DNA of 64,000 nucleotides. Origin: Sipunculus nudus. Its lineage: Eukaryota; Annelida; Sipuncula; Golfingiida; Sipunculidae. Shown here piece after piece: positions 37,027 to 50,024 of the stretch. Where the stretch lies: NCBI GenBank assembly GCA_026874595.1, contig CM049306.1:87307142-87371141 (forward strand). The letters run 5' to 3'. The notes beneath the pieces were generated by a model. That model was not told the DNA's origin. It did not search any database and saw nothing but the letters and a program-made list of their open reading frames with translations. Every line of letters begins with the position of its first letter. The stretch's first letter is position 1. The translations under genes were made by a program, and so were the position numbers.

Positions 37027-39062
37027 CACATACGAACCCCACCCTCGACCCTCCGCCAAGCAAATGTTATAGCCCCCCCCCCCCCCCGCCAAGGTAAATG
37101 ATGTTAAAAAACCCATGCGACTGGTTTTCCAAAACTGACCTTTGGTCAGATAGGCCTTATAGTCACAGGTCAAAGATTTCACTAATTTTCAAGTTACATT
37201 GGATTTTAAAGAGTTTTAAGATTCCCATTTCCTTTTATTAATAACTTTTTACCTGTGCCAGGGATTTTTTTCACCCGTTTTTCCCTCCCTCGTTTTTTAT
37301 GTTTTATTTGTATGATTTCTTGGTTGTTACAGTTGATTGGTATCCCTGTTTGCAGGATTTCGTATATACAGCTGGGCTTATTTCCATGATACTTCCTCGA
37401 GGTTTAGACTTGAAAAGATTGGCGAATATAGTTGTAATTTTTGCATATGCGGAGGAATGATTGCCATTCTGGTTTACAATTATTATCATTGTCAAGACAG
37501 AAAAAAGAACTAAAATCGACAGTTAAGGAATTTAAAGTACTTGTTCACGTAGGATTGATAAATCTTTTTTTTTAAATATGTTTTTGTGAATACTTTCAGG
37601 TGTTACTGATTCGTTCATATGGAAAATTTATCACACGACCGGCACGACGACAGCAAGGTAAAAAAGTGTATTACACTGATTACAGAAAACCACGTCCCTC
37701 ATTTATTTGCGGTCTCATTCCGTGGATTCTTCATAAAAACGACTCAAGGCTGGTGATTTACTTGCATTCCTGCTTGCTTTTTTATCTGAAAATGTCAAAA
37801 ATCATGTGATCAGCCGGTCTTACGGGTGATTAGATCTTTTCTACAAGCACGCGCATTACGCTTAAAGGGCCCAATCACCTATCAATTAACTAAAGGTAAA
37901 CACTGGGAGCGTTCGTAAAACTAGGCCAGAAAACGTAGATATCACCGCACAAAGACTGCTTATTTTGTTTATATTAACTAGTTTATAATATGTAGGTGCC
38001 CGCAAAAATAATCAAAACAAATTCAACAAGGGCATCTGGCAGCAAGTCATATAAGTCAGAGCAACAAGTGACCTTTCTGCCTCCTCATATATGCAACCTA
38101 CCACCTAAGGTTTTATGTTTTTCCCCGTTTGTCAACATTATTGTGTTTACAAACATGTTGTTTTTAAACAAGTACACACATCCTTCACGAAGGCCTTATA
38201 AGAACTGTTCACAACCAAAAATTACCCTTAGATCATTAATATTTACACAGAGGGAGACAGAAATCACATAAATTCTTTTTCATCAGGTAGTTTAATGGGC
38301 ACCTTTAATGGTTGTCGCCTGTGTTCGGGTGTGTTCCTGTATTCCTTAGAGCCAGCTTTGCCAAATTTTCTTAAATGGAACTATATATATGCCAAAGTCT
38401 TCTTGAAGTCTTCCTTAACGGAATGATTTTGACGAGTTTTTTTAAAGACTAAACAAGTAATGTTTTTCTTTGTTGATGAAACGAATCCGACCACTTTGTC
38501 TTAGTTGTCGCAAACAAATGTCACTAGTGTGATAGAATTAGAAAACGTATATCTTGGTCTAGTGGACTGAAAGCGTATTAATATGTCGCTGAGGTCTAGA
38601 GCTATGTCAGGTCATAGCTAGGGAGTTGCAACAGCAGATCATGTCCCGTCTCCCCGCCCTATCTGACTCTGCATTTAATACGAGGATTGATTTTACAGAC
38701 ACGAAATATCTGCTAGGAAGATAAGGAGATTATGTTTGAAAGTATTTTCAGAACTTGAAAATATCAATCCTGTTTACATCGTTTCATTATACTGTGGGCT
38801 TTATCATTCAGATACAGAAAGGGACCGGTCAGTGGACTTCTATTCGGAATTTGTCATGAAATAACTAAGAAACTGAAGATAATGAAGTATGCATCCCAAA
38901 CAAAGGATTAATAAGTTCAACTGATTTTAATTTTTTACACTTTTTCAACTATATTGTTTAGTTACACTCAAGCTGTTGCAACAGTTTAGATTATAAAAAT
39001 GTAAAGAGAATATATATATTTTTTTGGCTGAAGAAGCTCTAGGCGAAAATCTCGACTGTTTC
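37023..39062. other. Non-coding stretch
   Basis: ORFs up to 91 codons without recognised domains. C tract at 37073-37087. Confidence 0.45.
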
Positions 39063-39349
39063 ACACATATGTGTGTGTTTGTATGTGCGCGCGCGTGTGT
39101 GTGAGATTGTGTGCGCGTGTGTGCACGCGTCTGTGAGGGTGTGATTTTTTTTGTATGTAGGTGCGTATGGGTGTGGGTGTTTGTGAGTGTGCGTGCGCGC
39201 GCGCGTCTTTGTGTGTGCGTTAGTTTGAGTGTGGGTATTTGGTGGTATGTGTGTATGAGTGTACGCATGTGCACCATTTGCCCCGAGGCTATGCCTACAG
39301 CCACTTCTACCCTCCAGCAGCCCCTTCCGTAAATCCTGGCTACGCCCCT
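39063..39349. repeat. GT/GC-rich low-complexity run ending in a CAGGGGCGTAGCC-type element end
   Basis: Imperfect GTGTGT/GCGCGC from 39063 to about 39260. At 39326-39347 the sequence AAATCCTGGCTACGCCCCTG is the reverse complement of CAGGGGCGTAGCCAGGATTT, the same kind of terminus as in the foldback element at 4308. Minus-strand ORFs here are His/Thr-rich artefacts. Confidence 0.6.
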
Positions 39350-40680
39350 GCATTTACAAGTGAATGCCAGCCCCTGAAAACAGGGTCTTTCTGCCCGGAG
39401 TAAAATCGAGTACAAAGGTGCACTTACAACTTAAAAGGTTTAACGTCTTCACAAATTTCATTGTACATCCAGGTTTTAGTGCGCATCTATCAAACGTCGG
39501 TCAAGGGTTCAAAGGTTTAATTTGTCATGCTTGCGAAGAATGAATATCCCTCCGTTTGGTCATTTGATAAGGGCACGGAAATAGAATAAATAACGAAGAT
39601 ATTCGGAGAATTGTGCCAATGCGCTTATCTTTCTGCGCAGAACTGATCTATCGCTGTGATTGGACCCATGACGATGGCGGCAGAATGGCAAATAACATTA
39701 TGATACTTTGGCCTTGCCCACCATGCACGGAAACAATCTTCTAAAAAAAAGCGTTTGACACTACTAAGGAGAATGCGATATGGACAGTATATCCTGCTAT
39801 AATGTGAGAAACTGGGCGTGGACCAAAAAAGCGTTATTCTGCTTTATATACTTTGCAGATTCACCTCCCCTTGCCACCAAACCCTCTTCGCAGATTGATT
39901 CTTGTAAACATTACCTTTTATTCCGGCACAGCTCTGACCGTCATCTGGGGTTCATGATATGTGTATGCGTTCGATCGGGTTACACTTTAAATGGCCTCCA
40001 CTTCTTTAATTTTACGGATTAATATTCCTGATCACTGTCGGTCTTACTCGTTATTCAGTAGAAAAATATTGTAGGGAGTGATGAAGCAATGGAAAGATGG
40101 ATGGACAAACGGAGGAATATGAGGTATACCTACATAACTGGATATTCTACTTTGGATTTTTAATCTTTCTGTGCACACATAGTATTCATTTTCTTGGCAC
40201 GTTTGAAAAATTAAGGCAGCACAATACAAACGGACGATCGAATATCCTCTAAATAAATAGGTTGCCTAGGTCTCTTCTCAAACATATTGTGTAAATTAGT
40301 CAACTGTTACCCTTTCGGGTTGGGTGTTCTTTAGATACCACCCATATGTCTTTAGTAGGTAATTAACTTACCCTGTAGGAAATGAGTAAACATTTTTGAG
40401 GTCCGTAAACGTTCTCATGTACGGCAAAACAGAAAAAAAGATTACATGTACCAACCGTCAATCAGAGGCCAGTTGTTTACCACAATTTGTCAAGAGGTAA
40501 GGTAATTACGCTAAGCAATCTGCTTCAGTATTATTTCATACACATATCTTAATTGTTGATTTTTTTCTCTTATTTAATAAAGCACGCTGTCTGAGTGGAG
40601 GCTGGGCGACTACTAGAATGTCTTCCACTGCATATTAAAATAAGAAATCTTTAAGAAAGTGATATTCTCAATAACATCCA
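39350..40680. other. Non-coding stretch
   Basis: No gene or repeat recognised. Confidence 0.4.
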
Positions 40681-40835
40681 TTTGAACAAATTATTAATCA
40701 TGTGGATCTGTCTAAACACATAATTTATTGAATAATTATCACTGTATTAATTTTAATATTAATATTTAATAATGCTGTAATTGTAGATGGAGATCTCTAT
40801 GTTTATTTTATTAATTTTTTTGTATGACTCTGTAT
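40681..40835 (+). repeat. Direct repeat, left copy
   Basis: TTTGAACAAATTATTAATCA, TGTGGATCTG, TTGAATAATTATCACT and TTTGTATGACTCTGTAT match 44273-44405 in the same order and orientation. Confidence 0.75.
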
Positions 40836-41357
40836 AGCCCCGTTCCCACTTTCACGAACTTGACACCGAATCGCCATGATGTTAAATTTGTTGCGATTCG
40901 TGGCCAATCGCCCTGTGGAGTGTTTAAAATACCATTACGAGGACAGTGTTGTACGAGAGGAGTACGATGCCAGTACGATTTGCTACGACAATGTCACGAA
41001 GCCACCACATGACACGACACTTTATAAGACTTTTCACGACTCCGTTACGGCGTCTAAAATACTTGTATGACATCTCCAAGATTGATCTGCGACTTGTTGA
41101 CGATACTCCTACGATCATTCGATTTCGCTGCGCCATCGCCGTATAGGTTATTTTGTTACTTTGCATCCTGGTCTGCAGACAAAACTCATAGTTACAGCTG
41201 CCCTGTAAACAAAATGCTGAAACTGGCCGTGGCTGTCCTGAATCTTGAAATGCGATAAACCAGTGAGAAATCCAAACTCTGACTTTTGATAACTTTTCCA
41301 AGAATGGGACTCAAGAGTCAATGACTGGGACTTGGACTCCACTTGACATCAGACCGA

Positions 41358-41437
<80 letters not shown>

Positions 41438-42413
41438 CATTGAAAATGAAAATGAAGATGACGACTGATATGACTTTTTTAAGTCCAGACAGATGACCGA
41501 CTTAATCGGGTGTAAAAGATCTGTATTCCCAAAATATTGGTTAAAATATCTAATTTGATAAAAGATAATTCTTTTAATATCAGTTTGTGTAGAGCTCCGT
41601 ATTATTCTCCAATAATAATATAGGAATTTCAAAATGTATTATTTTGACAGTATGGTTAAGTGTTAATTATTAATTAGTATTTATAATTTAAACTATTACT
41701 AATTTTGGTTTAAATTTATCTTCAACTAATGTCCACAATACAAAATTTTCCTTAAAATCAATTTACAAATCTACATGGTTTACTTACTGCAAAAACTTCC
41801 TCATTTGTTTACAAAAAAAGTTAAAAAATACAAAGACAACATAATTTGATTCAGCTTATTCAAATTATTTTAGCTCAAATTGAGTTGGAACCAATTACCA
41901 CAATGTAAATCTTCTTTTAAGCAAATTCACAAATCTACATAGTGTTCTAACTTCTAAATCTTTATCCTAGTTTATTTGTTATTTGTTAAAAATCATTGAG
42001 GAAACTAAATTTTCCGTTACATTGTGATTTAAGTCGTGGTGAATCGGCGCCAAATTCGTGGAAGTAGGAGGGGACTTTATTAACGTGACTCCCTCTGAGA
42101 GGTTCTTGTTGTAGTCGTATTGTAGCCGTGTTGAAGACATTGTTTTACATCACGAATAAGCACGAATTATGAAGACTCGTATACGACTTACCCAGAAACT
42201 GTTACAACTTAGCTACGACTTGTGACGACCAAGCTTATTTTTTGAAAATTAAAAAAAATAGCGCCACGAATTCTGAGTGCTCAAGACCTCACTACGAACA
42301 TTGCCGAATTTTCAAAACATCATCTACGACACCCTAGAGGTCCCTACGAATTTTAATGATGTCAGTTCGTGGCGATTCGGCGTCAAATTCGTGAAAGTTA
42401 GAACGTGGCTTAT
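40836..42413. mobile_element. Foldback-like element with CACGAA-type inverted ends
   Basis: Left end: GTTCCCACTTTCACGAACTT, GACACCGAATCGCCATGA (40844 on). Right end as reverse complement: GTTCTAACTTTCACGAATTT, GACGCCGAATCGCCACGA. About 33 of 38 bases agree. Both halves are rich in TACGAC/CACGAA submotifs, and a second end-like block (GGTGAATCGGCGCCAAATTC, 42037 on) lies internally. An (AT)n run (41359-41431) splits the element. No ORF with a domain, hence non-autonomous. Confidence 0.6.
41359..41431. repeat. (TA)n microsatellite
   Basis: Perfect TA run of about 73 bases. Confidence 0.97.
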
Positions 42414-42427
42414 GTTCTTGGATCAGG

Positions 42428-44250
42428 AGATGTAATCTCAATATGGATATACTATGAATCTGTGATGTAAACTTAAATCTGAGATATAATCTTGAATCTG
42501 AGATGTAATCTTGAATCTGAGATGTAATCTTGAATCTGAGATGTAATCTTGGGTCTGAGTTGTAATCTTGAATCTGAGATGTAATCTTGAATCTGGGATG
42601 TAATCTTGAATCTGAGATGTAATCTTGGATCTGAGATATAATCTTGGATCTGAGATGTAATCTTGGATCTGAGATGTAATCTTGGATCTGAGATGTTATC
42701 TTTGATCTGAGATGTAATCTTGAATCTGAGATGTAATCTTAATCTAAAATGAGATCTTGAATCTGAAATGTAATCTTGAATCTGGATTGTGAACTTGAAT
42801 CTGAGATGTAATCTTGAATCTGAAATGTAATCTGTAATCTAAGATTTAATCTTGAATCTGAGATGTAATTTTGAATCTGAGATGTTATTTTGAATCTGAG
42901 ATGTGATTTTGATTCTCAGATGTGATCTCGAATCTGAGATGTGATCTTGAATCTGAGATGTGATCTTGAATCTGAGATGTGATCTCGAATCTGAGATGTG
43001 ATCTTGAATCTGAGATGTGATCTTGAGTCTGAGATGTGATCTTAAGTCTGAGATGTGATCTTGAATCTGCGATGTAAGTGAATCTGAGATGAAATCTTGA
43101 ATCTGAGATGTAATCTTGAATCTAAGATGTGAACTTGAATCTGAGATGTAATTTTGAATCTTAGAAGTAATCTTGAATCTGAGATGTGATCTTGAATCTG
43201 AGATGTAATCTTGAATCTGAGATGTAATCTTGAATCTGAGATGTAATCTTGAATCTGAGATGTAATCTTGAATCTGAGATGTGATCTTGAGTCTGAGATG
43301 TAATCTTTGAACTGAGAAGTAATCTTTGATCTGAGATGTAATCTTGAATCTGAGATGTAATCTTGAATCTAAAATGTGATCTTGAATCTGAGATGTAATC
43401 TTGAATCTGGATTGTGAACTTGAATCTGAGATGTAATCTTGAATCTGAGATTTTATCTTGAATCTGAGATGTAATCTTAAATCTGAGATGTAATCTTGAA
43501 TCTCAGATGTGAACTTGAATCTGAGATGTAATTTTGAATCTGAGATGTAATATTGAATCTGAGATGTGAACTTGAATCTGAGATGTAATCTTGAATCTGA
43601 GATGTAATCTTGGATCTGAGATGTAATCTTGAATCTAAGATGTGAACTTGAATCTGAGATGTAATTTTGAATCTGAGATGTGAACTTCAATCTGAGATGT
43701 AATCTTGAATCTGAGATGTAATGTTGAATCTGAGATGTAATCTTGAATCTGAGATGTAATCTTGAATCTGAGATGTAATCTTGAATCTGAGATGTTATCT
43801 TGAATCTGAGATGTAATCTTGAATCTGAGATATAATCTTGAGTCTGAGATGTAAACTTGAATCTGAGATGTAATCTTGAATCTGAGATTTTATCTTGAAT
43901 CTGAGATGTAATCTTAAATCTGAGATGTAATCTTGGATCTGAAATGTAATCTTGAATCTAAGATGTGAACTTGAATCTGAGATGTGATTTTGAATGTGAG
44001 ATGTGATCTTGAATGTGAGATGTAATCTTGAATCTAAGATGTAATCTTGAATCTGAGATGTAATCTTGAATCTGAAATGAAATCTTGAATCTGAGATGTA
44101 ATCATGAATCCTAGTTGTAATCCTGAAATTGAGATGTGATCTTGAATCTGAGATGTAATCTTGACTCTGAGATGTGAATTTGAATCTAAGATGTAATCTT
44201 GAATCTGGATGTAACCTGGAATGTCGAAAGATGAAATCTTGAATCTGAAA
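42428..44250. repeat. 19-bp satellite array
   Basis: Roughly 95 units of AATCTGAGATGTAATCTTG with point variants (GTGATCTTG, GTGAACTTG, AAATG). Because 19 is one more than a multiple of 3 and the minus-strand unit has no stop in any frame, an ORF of 283 codons (43690-42839) arises by itself, with a 19-residue protein period (ITSQIQDYISDSRLHLRFK). I treat that ORF as a by-product. Confidence 0.97.
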
Positions 44251-44272
44251 GTTTCACACTGATAAATTGGTA

Positions 44273-44405
44273 TTTGAACAAATTGTTAATCGTGTGGATC
44301 TGCATAAATGCTTAAATAATTGAATAATTATCACTCTATTTATTTAAAGTTTAAGATTAAGATAATTCTCCATGTATATTTTATCTATTTTGTATGACTC
44401 TGTAT
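44273..44405 (+). repeat. Direct repeat, right copy
   Basis: Matches 40681-40835 in order and orientation, with substitutions and small gaps. It starts about 20 bases after the 19-bp satellite ends. Confidence 0.75.
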
Positions 44406-44639
44406 CTTCTTGAATGAGCCAATCATTGGCTGAATATGATGAACATTTTATTTGTTACATTTTAGATATTGTTGCTTGTTTGAAATAATCATTCATCTAA
44501 AGTTTATGTGGTCTGTTTGGTATCTTTAGTTTAAAAAATTCATTTACAGTGTGAGCACGTCCAATTTCTAATGTTATGCCTCTTTGGTAGCGAAGGAAGT
44601 AAGCTTCGTGGTAACTAAGTACGTAGAGCCATTTGTGCT

Positions 44640-44641
<2 letters not shown>

Positions 44642-44695
<54 letters not shown>
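44642..44695. repeat. (TA)n microsatellite
   Basis: Perfect TA run. Confidence 0.97.
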
Positions 44696-44697
<2 letters not shown>

Positions 44698-46599
44698 ACT
44701 AAGTCTCAGCCCGTAGAATTTCATTGTGTCTGTATATACAGAACTGTCGGTTCGCCTATTCTATCTAATGGATTTGTCAGCGCCAAGTCTTACCCTGCAA
44801 TTATATTAAAATCAAATTAATATACCCCATACACATCTTGCAATGAACTTAACGAAATACATTAACAGTTATGATGGCGAAGTCATGGTTAAACAAGTCC
44901 CCTGATAATTTTTTTTTGCATAATACACAGAGGTGAACTGTAACGATTTTTTTATTCGTTCACTGGATTCATCATGAAAAGTTACTCTGGTAAGGAAAAT
45001 GATAGTTTATTACAGTGAAGGTAATAATTTGAAGTAAAAGAAATAGCCTTATGAATATTAGCCATGATATAACATCGCCCTGCGGCACCATCAGGTTTTT
45101 GACGTCAGGTGATGACGTCACTATTACCTAACAAACAAAACCCTTGTTCAATTCAGTGTCTCGTCTGAGATTATATACAGATGTGCCTATTCTTTCATCA
45201 AACATCCGCTTTTTTGTTCTGTGTAATTACTAAATTACTGTACCTGTTTGTACGAGAATTATACATAACTCGGGAAAATAAAAGCGATAGAAACATTTAT
45301 TAAAATAAAATAATTATTACATAGCCTATTAGATAAACAACAAAAACGACTGTTTGATTGAGAGAACCGAAATACAGGCCTTGGCCTACAAGCAAAGGCT
45401 AATACTTCGAGCCTATAAAGACTGTCGATAATTATAAAAAAAAAATTAAAAAAAAAGATTATTGATCGCAACTCACAACAGACTGAACAAAAGCATAATA
45501 GTTCTAAAGTTAGGGTCTATGTGAACAAAATGTGATGCCGAATGGCTCTCGAAGTTATGTCGTGTCATACTCATAGGCTCTCAGCCCATTAGTAAACAGA
45601 CTCATGGTATTATAAGCCGGAAATTTTTCCATGCATTTATAGAAATATTAGCTTCATGTGCCAAATAATTTTAGTTCCAAAATGGTTGATTTTAGATACA
45701 CGAAATGGAACGAGTCCTCCAAGCCGAATCGTAGTCACAAGATTTTTTCGGGGACTGCGGGTTTCGACACAAATGTGAATTGTAAAAATAATAATTTTCT
45801 TTCATTGTCAGAAATTTAAAGCCTTACAGTTGAGACAAGTACTTCCCGAAAGCTTTGTTGCGAATAGAACCTCTGGGGGATTTCCAGGCTCTAAATTGTG
45901 ACCACTAAAAGTACAGAAAATCACAGAAACCAAATGCAAGGCTACAGGGTGCAGCGAACCGACGACGAAAGAAAAACGAACTCTTTGCTCTTTTCGGCTG
46001 TTCGCTTTCGTATTTTCGTGGTCATGAGTTGATATTCCTTTCAGTCATTCGACGGTTGAGGTCCGGGACTGGTGCAGGGAAAGCTTCTGTATATAAAAAA
46101 ATAACGCTGGAAAATATGCTTTTAATCAGTATCCTTGTGTGTTTAAAATGCTAACCTTTATCGTGCAATGATAACAATTCTTAAGTTTTTCTCAGAAATA
46201 TTTTATTGAGCTGCCATCTGGGGGTCACTTTTAGAATTATTTACCATTTTGTGGCAGATGATTCCATTTCAGACTTGTTCACGTTTACTCTGTGTCTATT
46301 ATTAACCATGGGTAAAAGTTTTTTTAGATTAAACTTCACTTTATTTATAAATAATTCATAACTGTGCATAAAAGAAGTTTAAAATTTGATCGCTGAGTTC
46401 AGATATGCAGACACGTATTGAGTCGTTCTTAATACTAGTAACCTAACGTAAAATTACTGGGATTAAGGAATTCATTAATACGTGAATATAACACGGGAAA
46501 ACTTAGTATTCTGCTGTTTAAATAACATAAAAATAAAAAAAAATGGCCATTACTCTTATTACTGACAATTTGCAAGGTCCTCCACGTCCTGTGACGGTT
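44696..46599. other. Non-coding stretch
   Basis: No gene or recognisable element. ORFs are short and A/T-driven. Confidence 0.45.
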
Positions 46600-48160
46600 T
46601 TTTCAGGAGGCGCCTCGGGGATTTTTTCACTGGCCTGTTAAGACCGTGGCCAGAGCGCATGTCCTGCCCAAAAGGTATTTCCGTGCATAACGTGGTCACG
46701 CGGGTCTACTATAATCCCCATTGATCCCCTATATCAATTGTTACGCCTCCAAAGGTATTTTCTAACTCAAAAGGAAGTAAATATTTTTAATCCAAAGACC
46801 ACATGACTCCGCTGTCAATGCGAGGGCTTTTCAGTTTGGTCAACACTGAGCACTGAGTCCATTGATGTGACCACCGTTTGACATTTTTTTTTATGGATTA
46901 CAGGTATGTTGATTATATACATTCACATATATCTTTCTATGATAACCATGGTTTCAATATACGGCCAAGTCATGAGTTTTATGAAGTTTTTTCCCCAAAA
47001 AAAGCCCCACAACTTAATTATCATTCGGGTTGGGTGGGCTTTGGGTCTCGGGAGGGGGGGGGGGGTCACATATATTTGTTAAGATCCGTTGTCTGTAGGA
47101 ACGGTGAAACATGAAAGAAAATATCACCAGAACAACTTTAAATTGATAACAAAGTAGAATCTTTAGTCAGGGCGTCAAGACCTGCACAAGAATCTCCTTT
47201 AATATCAGTCATGTGTTCACGTGTATGCGTTACATGTGGAAACACTGTCATGCTTCAGTAACACGAGTTCACCTTGGGAGTGGCAGAGCAAATAAATACG
47301 AATGGATGGCTTCCACACGGGGACAAAGGATTGGTCCTTTGTCATTATGGCTCATAAGAAAATATATATTGTGGTTATTTATACCTCTAAAATGAAATGG
47401 ACTATAGATAAGTCCTTACCCTTAACCTCTTCTAATGTTCAGCAAAACATATTTCGTCTGTTAGGCTTTTTAAGGAGGCGACCTGTCATCCCCACTGAAC
47501 CCCATTTCCATTATATCGCCTGTTAAGGAATTTTACTCTGTCACAAGGAAGTAAAGATTCAAGCGCGGAACACATGTCCACATGAATCTTTTAATAGGGA
47601 GCAAGTTTCCGTTGAGTGAACACAAAGACCTAAGACCCTTTACACAATCCCAGTTTTATAGGTTTACAGGTATGTTGATTTTTATACATTCAGAAGTATC
47701 TTTCCATGATAATCATGGTTTTAATAGTTCGGCCGATTTATGGGTTGTTTGAAAAAAAAGTTTTTTTTTTTCAAAAGGAAGCCCGTGGGGAGGGGGGGGG
47801 GATTGCACACATTTCAAATGGTCCTTAATCTCTGGAAATCTCTGGACTTTGAAACCCCCGCCAGAATATACTAATCAGTCGTTCGTTCATACGTACACGT
47901 TTCATGTAAAACATTGTCATGGCTCTGAAACACGGGTTCATCAGGCGAGTTGCAGAACAACTGCATACGAATAGGCGGCTTCTACTCGGGGACAAAGGAA
48001 TAGCCACTCATAGTTATTCCTTTGTGGAATTGTGATTATGGCACTTAAGAAAAAAATATATTATGCTGATTCCGATTACCTCCTAAAATGTAATCGATCG
48101 CTGATGCAGTTTTACTCTACCCCTCTACAAATTTTCAGCAAAATCTGTATGTTACATTTT
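46600..48160 (+). repeat. Diverged tandem duplication, units of about 700-770 bp
   Basis: CAGGTATGTTGATT occurs at 46901 and 47667; GGACAAAGGA at 47321 and 47990; TTCAGCAAAA near 47439 and 48137; GGAAGTAAA-like and GGCCTGTTAAG/CGCCTGTTAAGG blocks also pair up in order. Offsets fall from 766 to about 670 through indels. G tracts sit at the same place in both (47056-47066 and 47790-47800). The 113-codon ORF at 48032-48373 starts in the second copy and is not conserved in the first. Confidence 0.7.
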
Positions 48161-49337
48161 GCGTTTGTTACTGAAAGACAATGCAACGAACCTAGGCTAA
48201 AGTGGTTTCTTTGCTATATGCTTTCATCGAAATATATCAACCTGCATTCTTTTCATCTGGAAGCGTTGACAGTTTTGCATGAGACCTGCTTATTCCATGA
48301 CAATTTACAGTACTTAAACCCAAAATTTAATACTGTTGGAATATATTATTCTGGGCCTATCTTTTCACATTGACAGCTACACGTTACGCGTACAAGAGAC
48401 TTCAACGACATGCGCATGTGTACACAAATAATGCCTGTCTGTTAACATGGCTTAGACTATACCCTCAACTGACTACACGGTAAAAACAGAGTGTTTCACG
48501 ATGTCGCCTGAGTTTCAACTAATACAAAGGATCTGTCATATAATTTCACGGTAGAATGCTTGTTTATACAATCGCTATGTCTACGATATTTCCAAAGCAA
48601 TGAAGCTATCGGTCCTATGTTGTTTATCGGAAAAAAACTTCTCACTTGAAAATTCGTACACCCTGTTTATGCCTCACGTCTCTTTCCAAAATTAATTTTT
48701 TGTGTGATTTCTAGAATAGAATATTTTTCTTTCTATGTTGATATTTTGGGGTAGGGTGGTCATGAAGAATTCTAATCTTTATATCATATAAGTGAAACAC
48801 AAGGCAAAAGTTCCTGCAAAAACCTTAGGATTAAAAATGCGTCGTTTAGTTCCTATCAGCTGATTACAAAATATACATCAGGTAGAGCCGTGGATTTTCC
48901 ACGGGTGCAGCTAGATAAAATGAATACATTGTTTGCCAAAATGCTTCAGAATACACATTTTGACAATATGACCGAAAGGTCAGGTCGGGAGGTGGCTTTG
49001 ATACCTATCATACAGTAATCGCACTAACGTGTTGTCAACACTTTATAAAAAAAAATGACGCGTTCCCAACAAATATATAGTTATAGAAGGCGTTTCATAG
49101 ACTCTTGATAGCCAGCATTTGTATACTCCTCCAAGACATCAGAAGGTTTTTTCTCTGTATATATTCACTTCCGTTTTACCCGAATATTAATGTGAGTTGC
49201 CAGTGGCGTCAATTATCTGCAAGTGTGTGTGTGTGTGTGAGTGGGTGTGGGGGGGGGGGGGAGGGGGGTTATCTGCGTGGTAGAGAACGGGTAATCAAAG
49301 TTGGGACAACTATTTATTTATTTTCATGTATTTAAAC
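48161..49337. other. Non-coding stretch
   Basis: No gene. A GT run passing into a G tract occupies about 49223-49268. Confidence 0.45.
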
Positions 49338-49582
49338 ATATATATTATATATATATATTATATATATTATACATAACATTTTATTGTCTGTGTGACACAT
49401 TTCAAAATATAACAATTAAGGTAAAGGTTTTAAAAAATAAGGTTGGGGTAAATTCTTATCCAGGTTTCATATATATATATATATATAGTAAACTCAGAAA
49501 TGGAACCAAAGTCTATATTTAAATTATAATTGTTAATATATTTGATAAAATATATATCGTTTTATATATTTATACATATATT

Positions 49583-49612
<30 letters not shown>
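49338..49612. repeat. Interrupted AT-rich simple sequence
   Basis: Several TATA/ATAT tracts separated by unique AT-rich sequence. Confidence 0.8.
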
Positions 49613-49613
<1 letters not shown>

Positions 49614-49769
49614 TATTTTCTAAAAGCTGGGGTATTATTATATTGACCACAACCCCACCTCACCCACTTGCTAAAAGGTTGGGGGGGGAAAAACCCTTAA
49701 CCCCCCCCCCACCCCCGCCACTTCCTGAATTGACGCTCCTGGGTTTTGCTACAAGACAGTATGCATGCA

Positions 49770-50024
49770 TGGAAATTCATATAATGTATGATGTAAATAT
49801 TACATCTGTATGTTGTAAATACCAGCCAATCATATACACTGTTGCACTATAATCAGATCAAAGGGTCTTCGATATTATCTGGCGAAAGCCAAGTTTTAAG
49901 ATTCATATGATGAATGATTTGAATATTTCATCCGTGTGTGGTAAATAGCAGCCAATCATATACACTGTTACACTATAATAAGAACAATTAGTCTTTGATA
50001 TAATCTGGCGAAAGGCAATTTTAT
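49770..50024. repeat. 129-bp satellite, left diverged part
   Basis: About two units, more diverged than the main array, cut by the element at 50025-51111. Confidence 0.9.

Noticed and set aside
38945-39415. 156-codon His/Thr-rich minus-strand ORF
   Set aside because: Its composition comes from the GT-rich simple sequence beneath it.
40924-41301. 125-codon minus-strand ORF
   Set aside because: It lies in the foldback element, has no recognisable domain and overlaps several competing ORFs on the other strand.
42839-43690. 283-codon minus-strand ORF
   Set aside because: It lies wholly in the 19-bp satellite and is explained by the stop-free unit and its length.
48032-48373. 113-codon plus-strand ORF
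   Set aside because: It begins in one copy of the tandem duplication and is not kept in the other.
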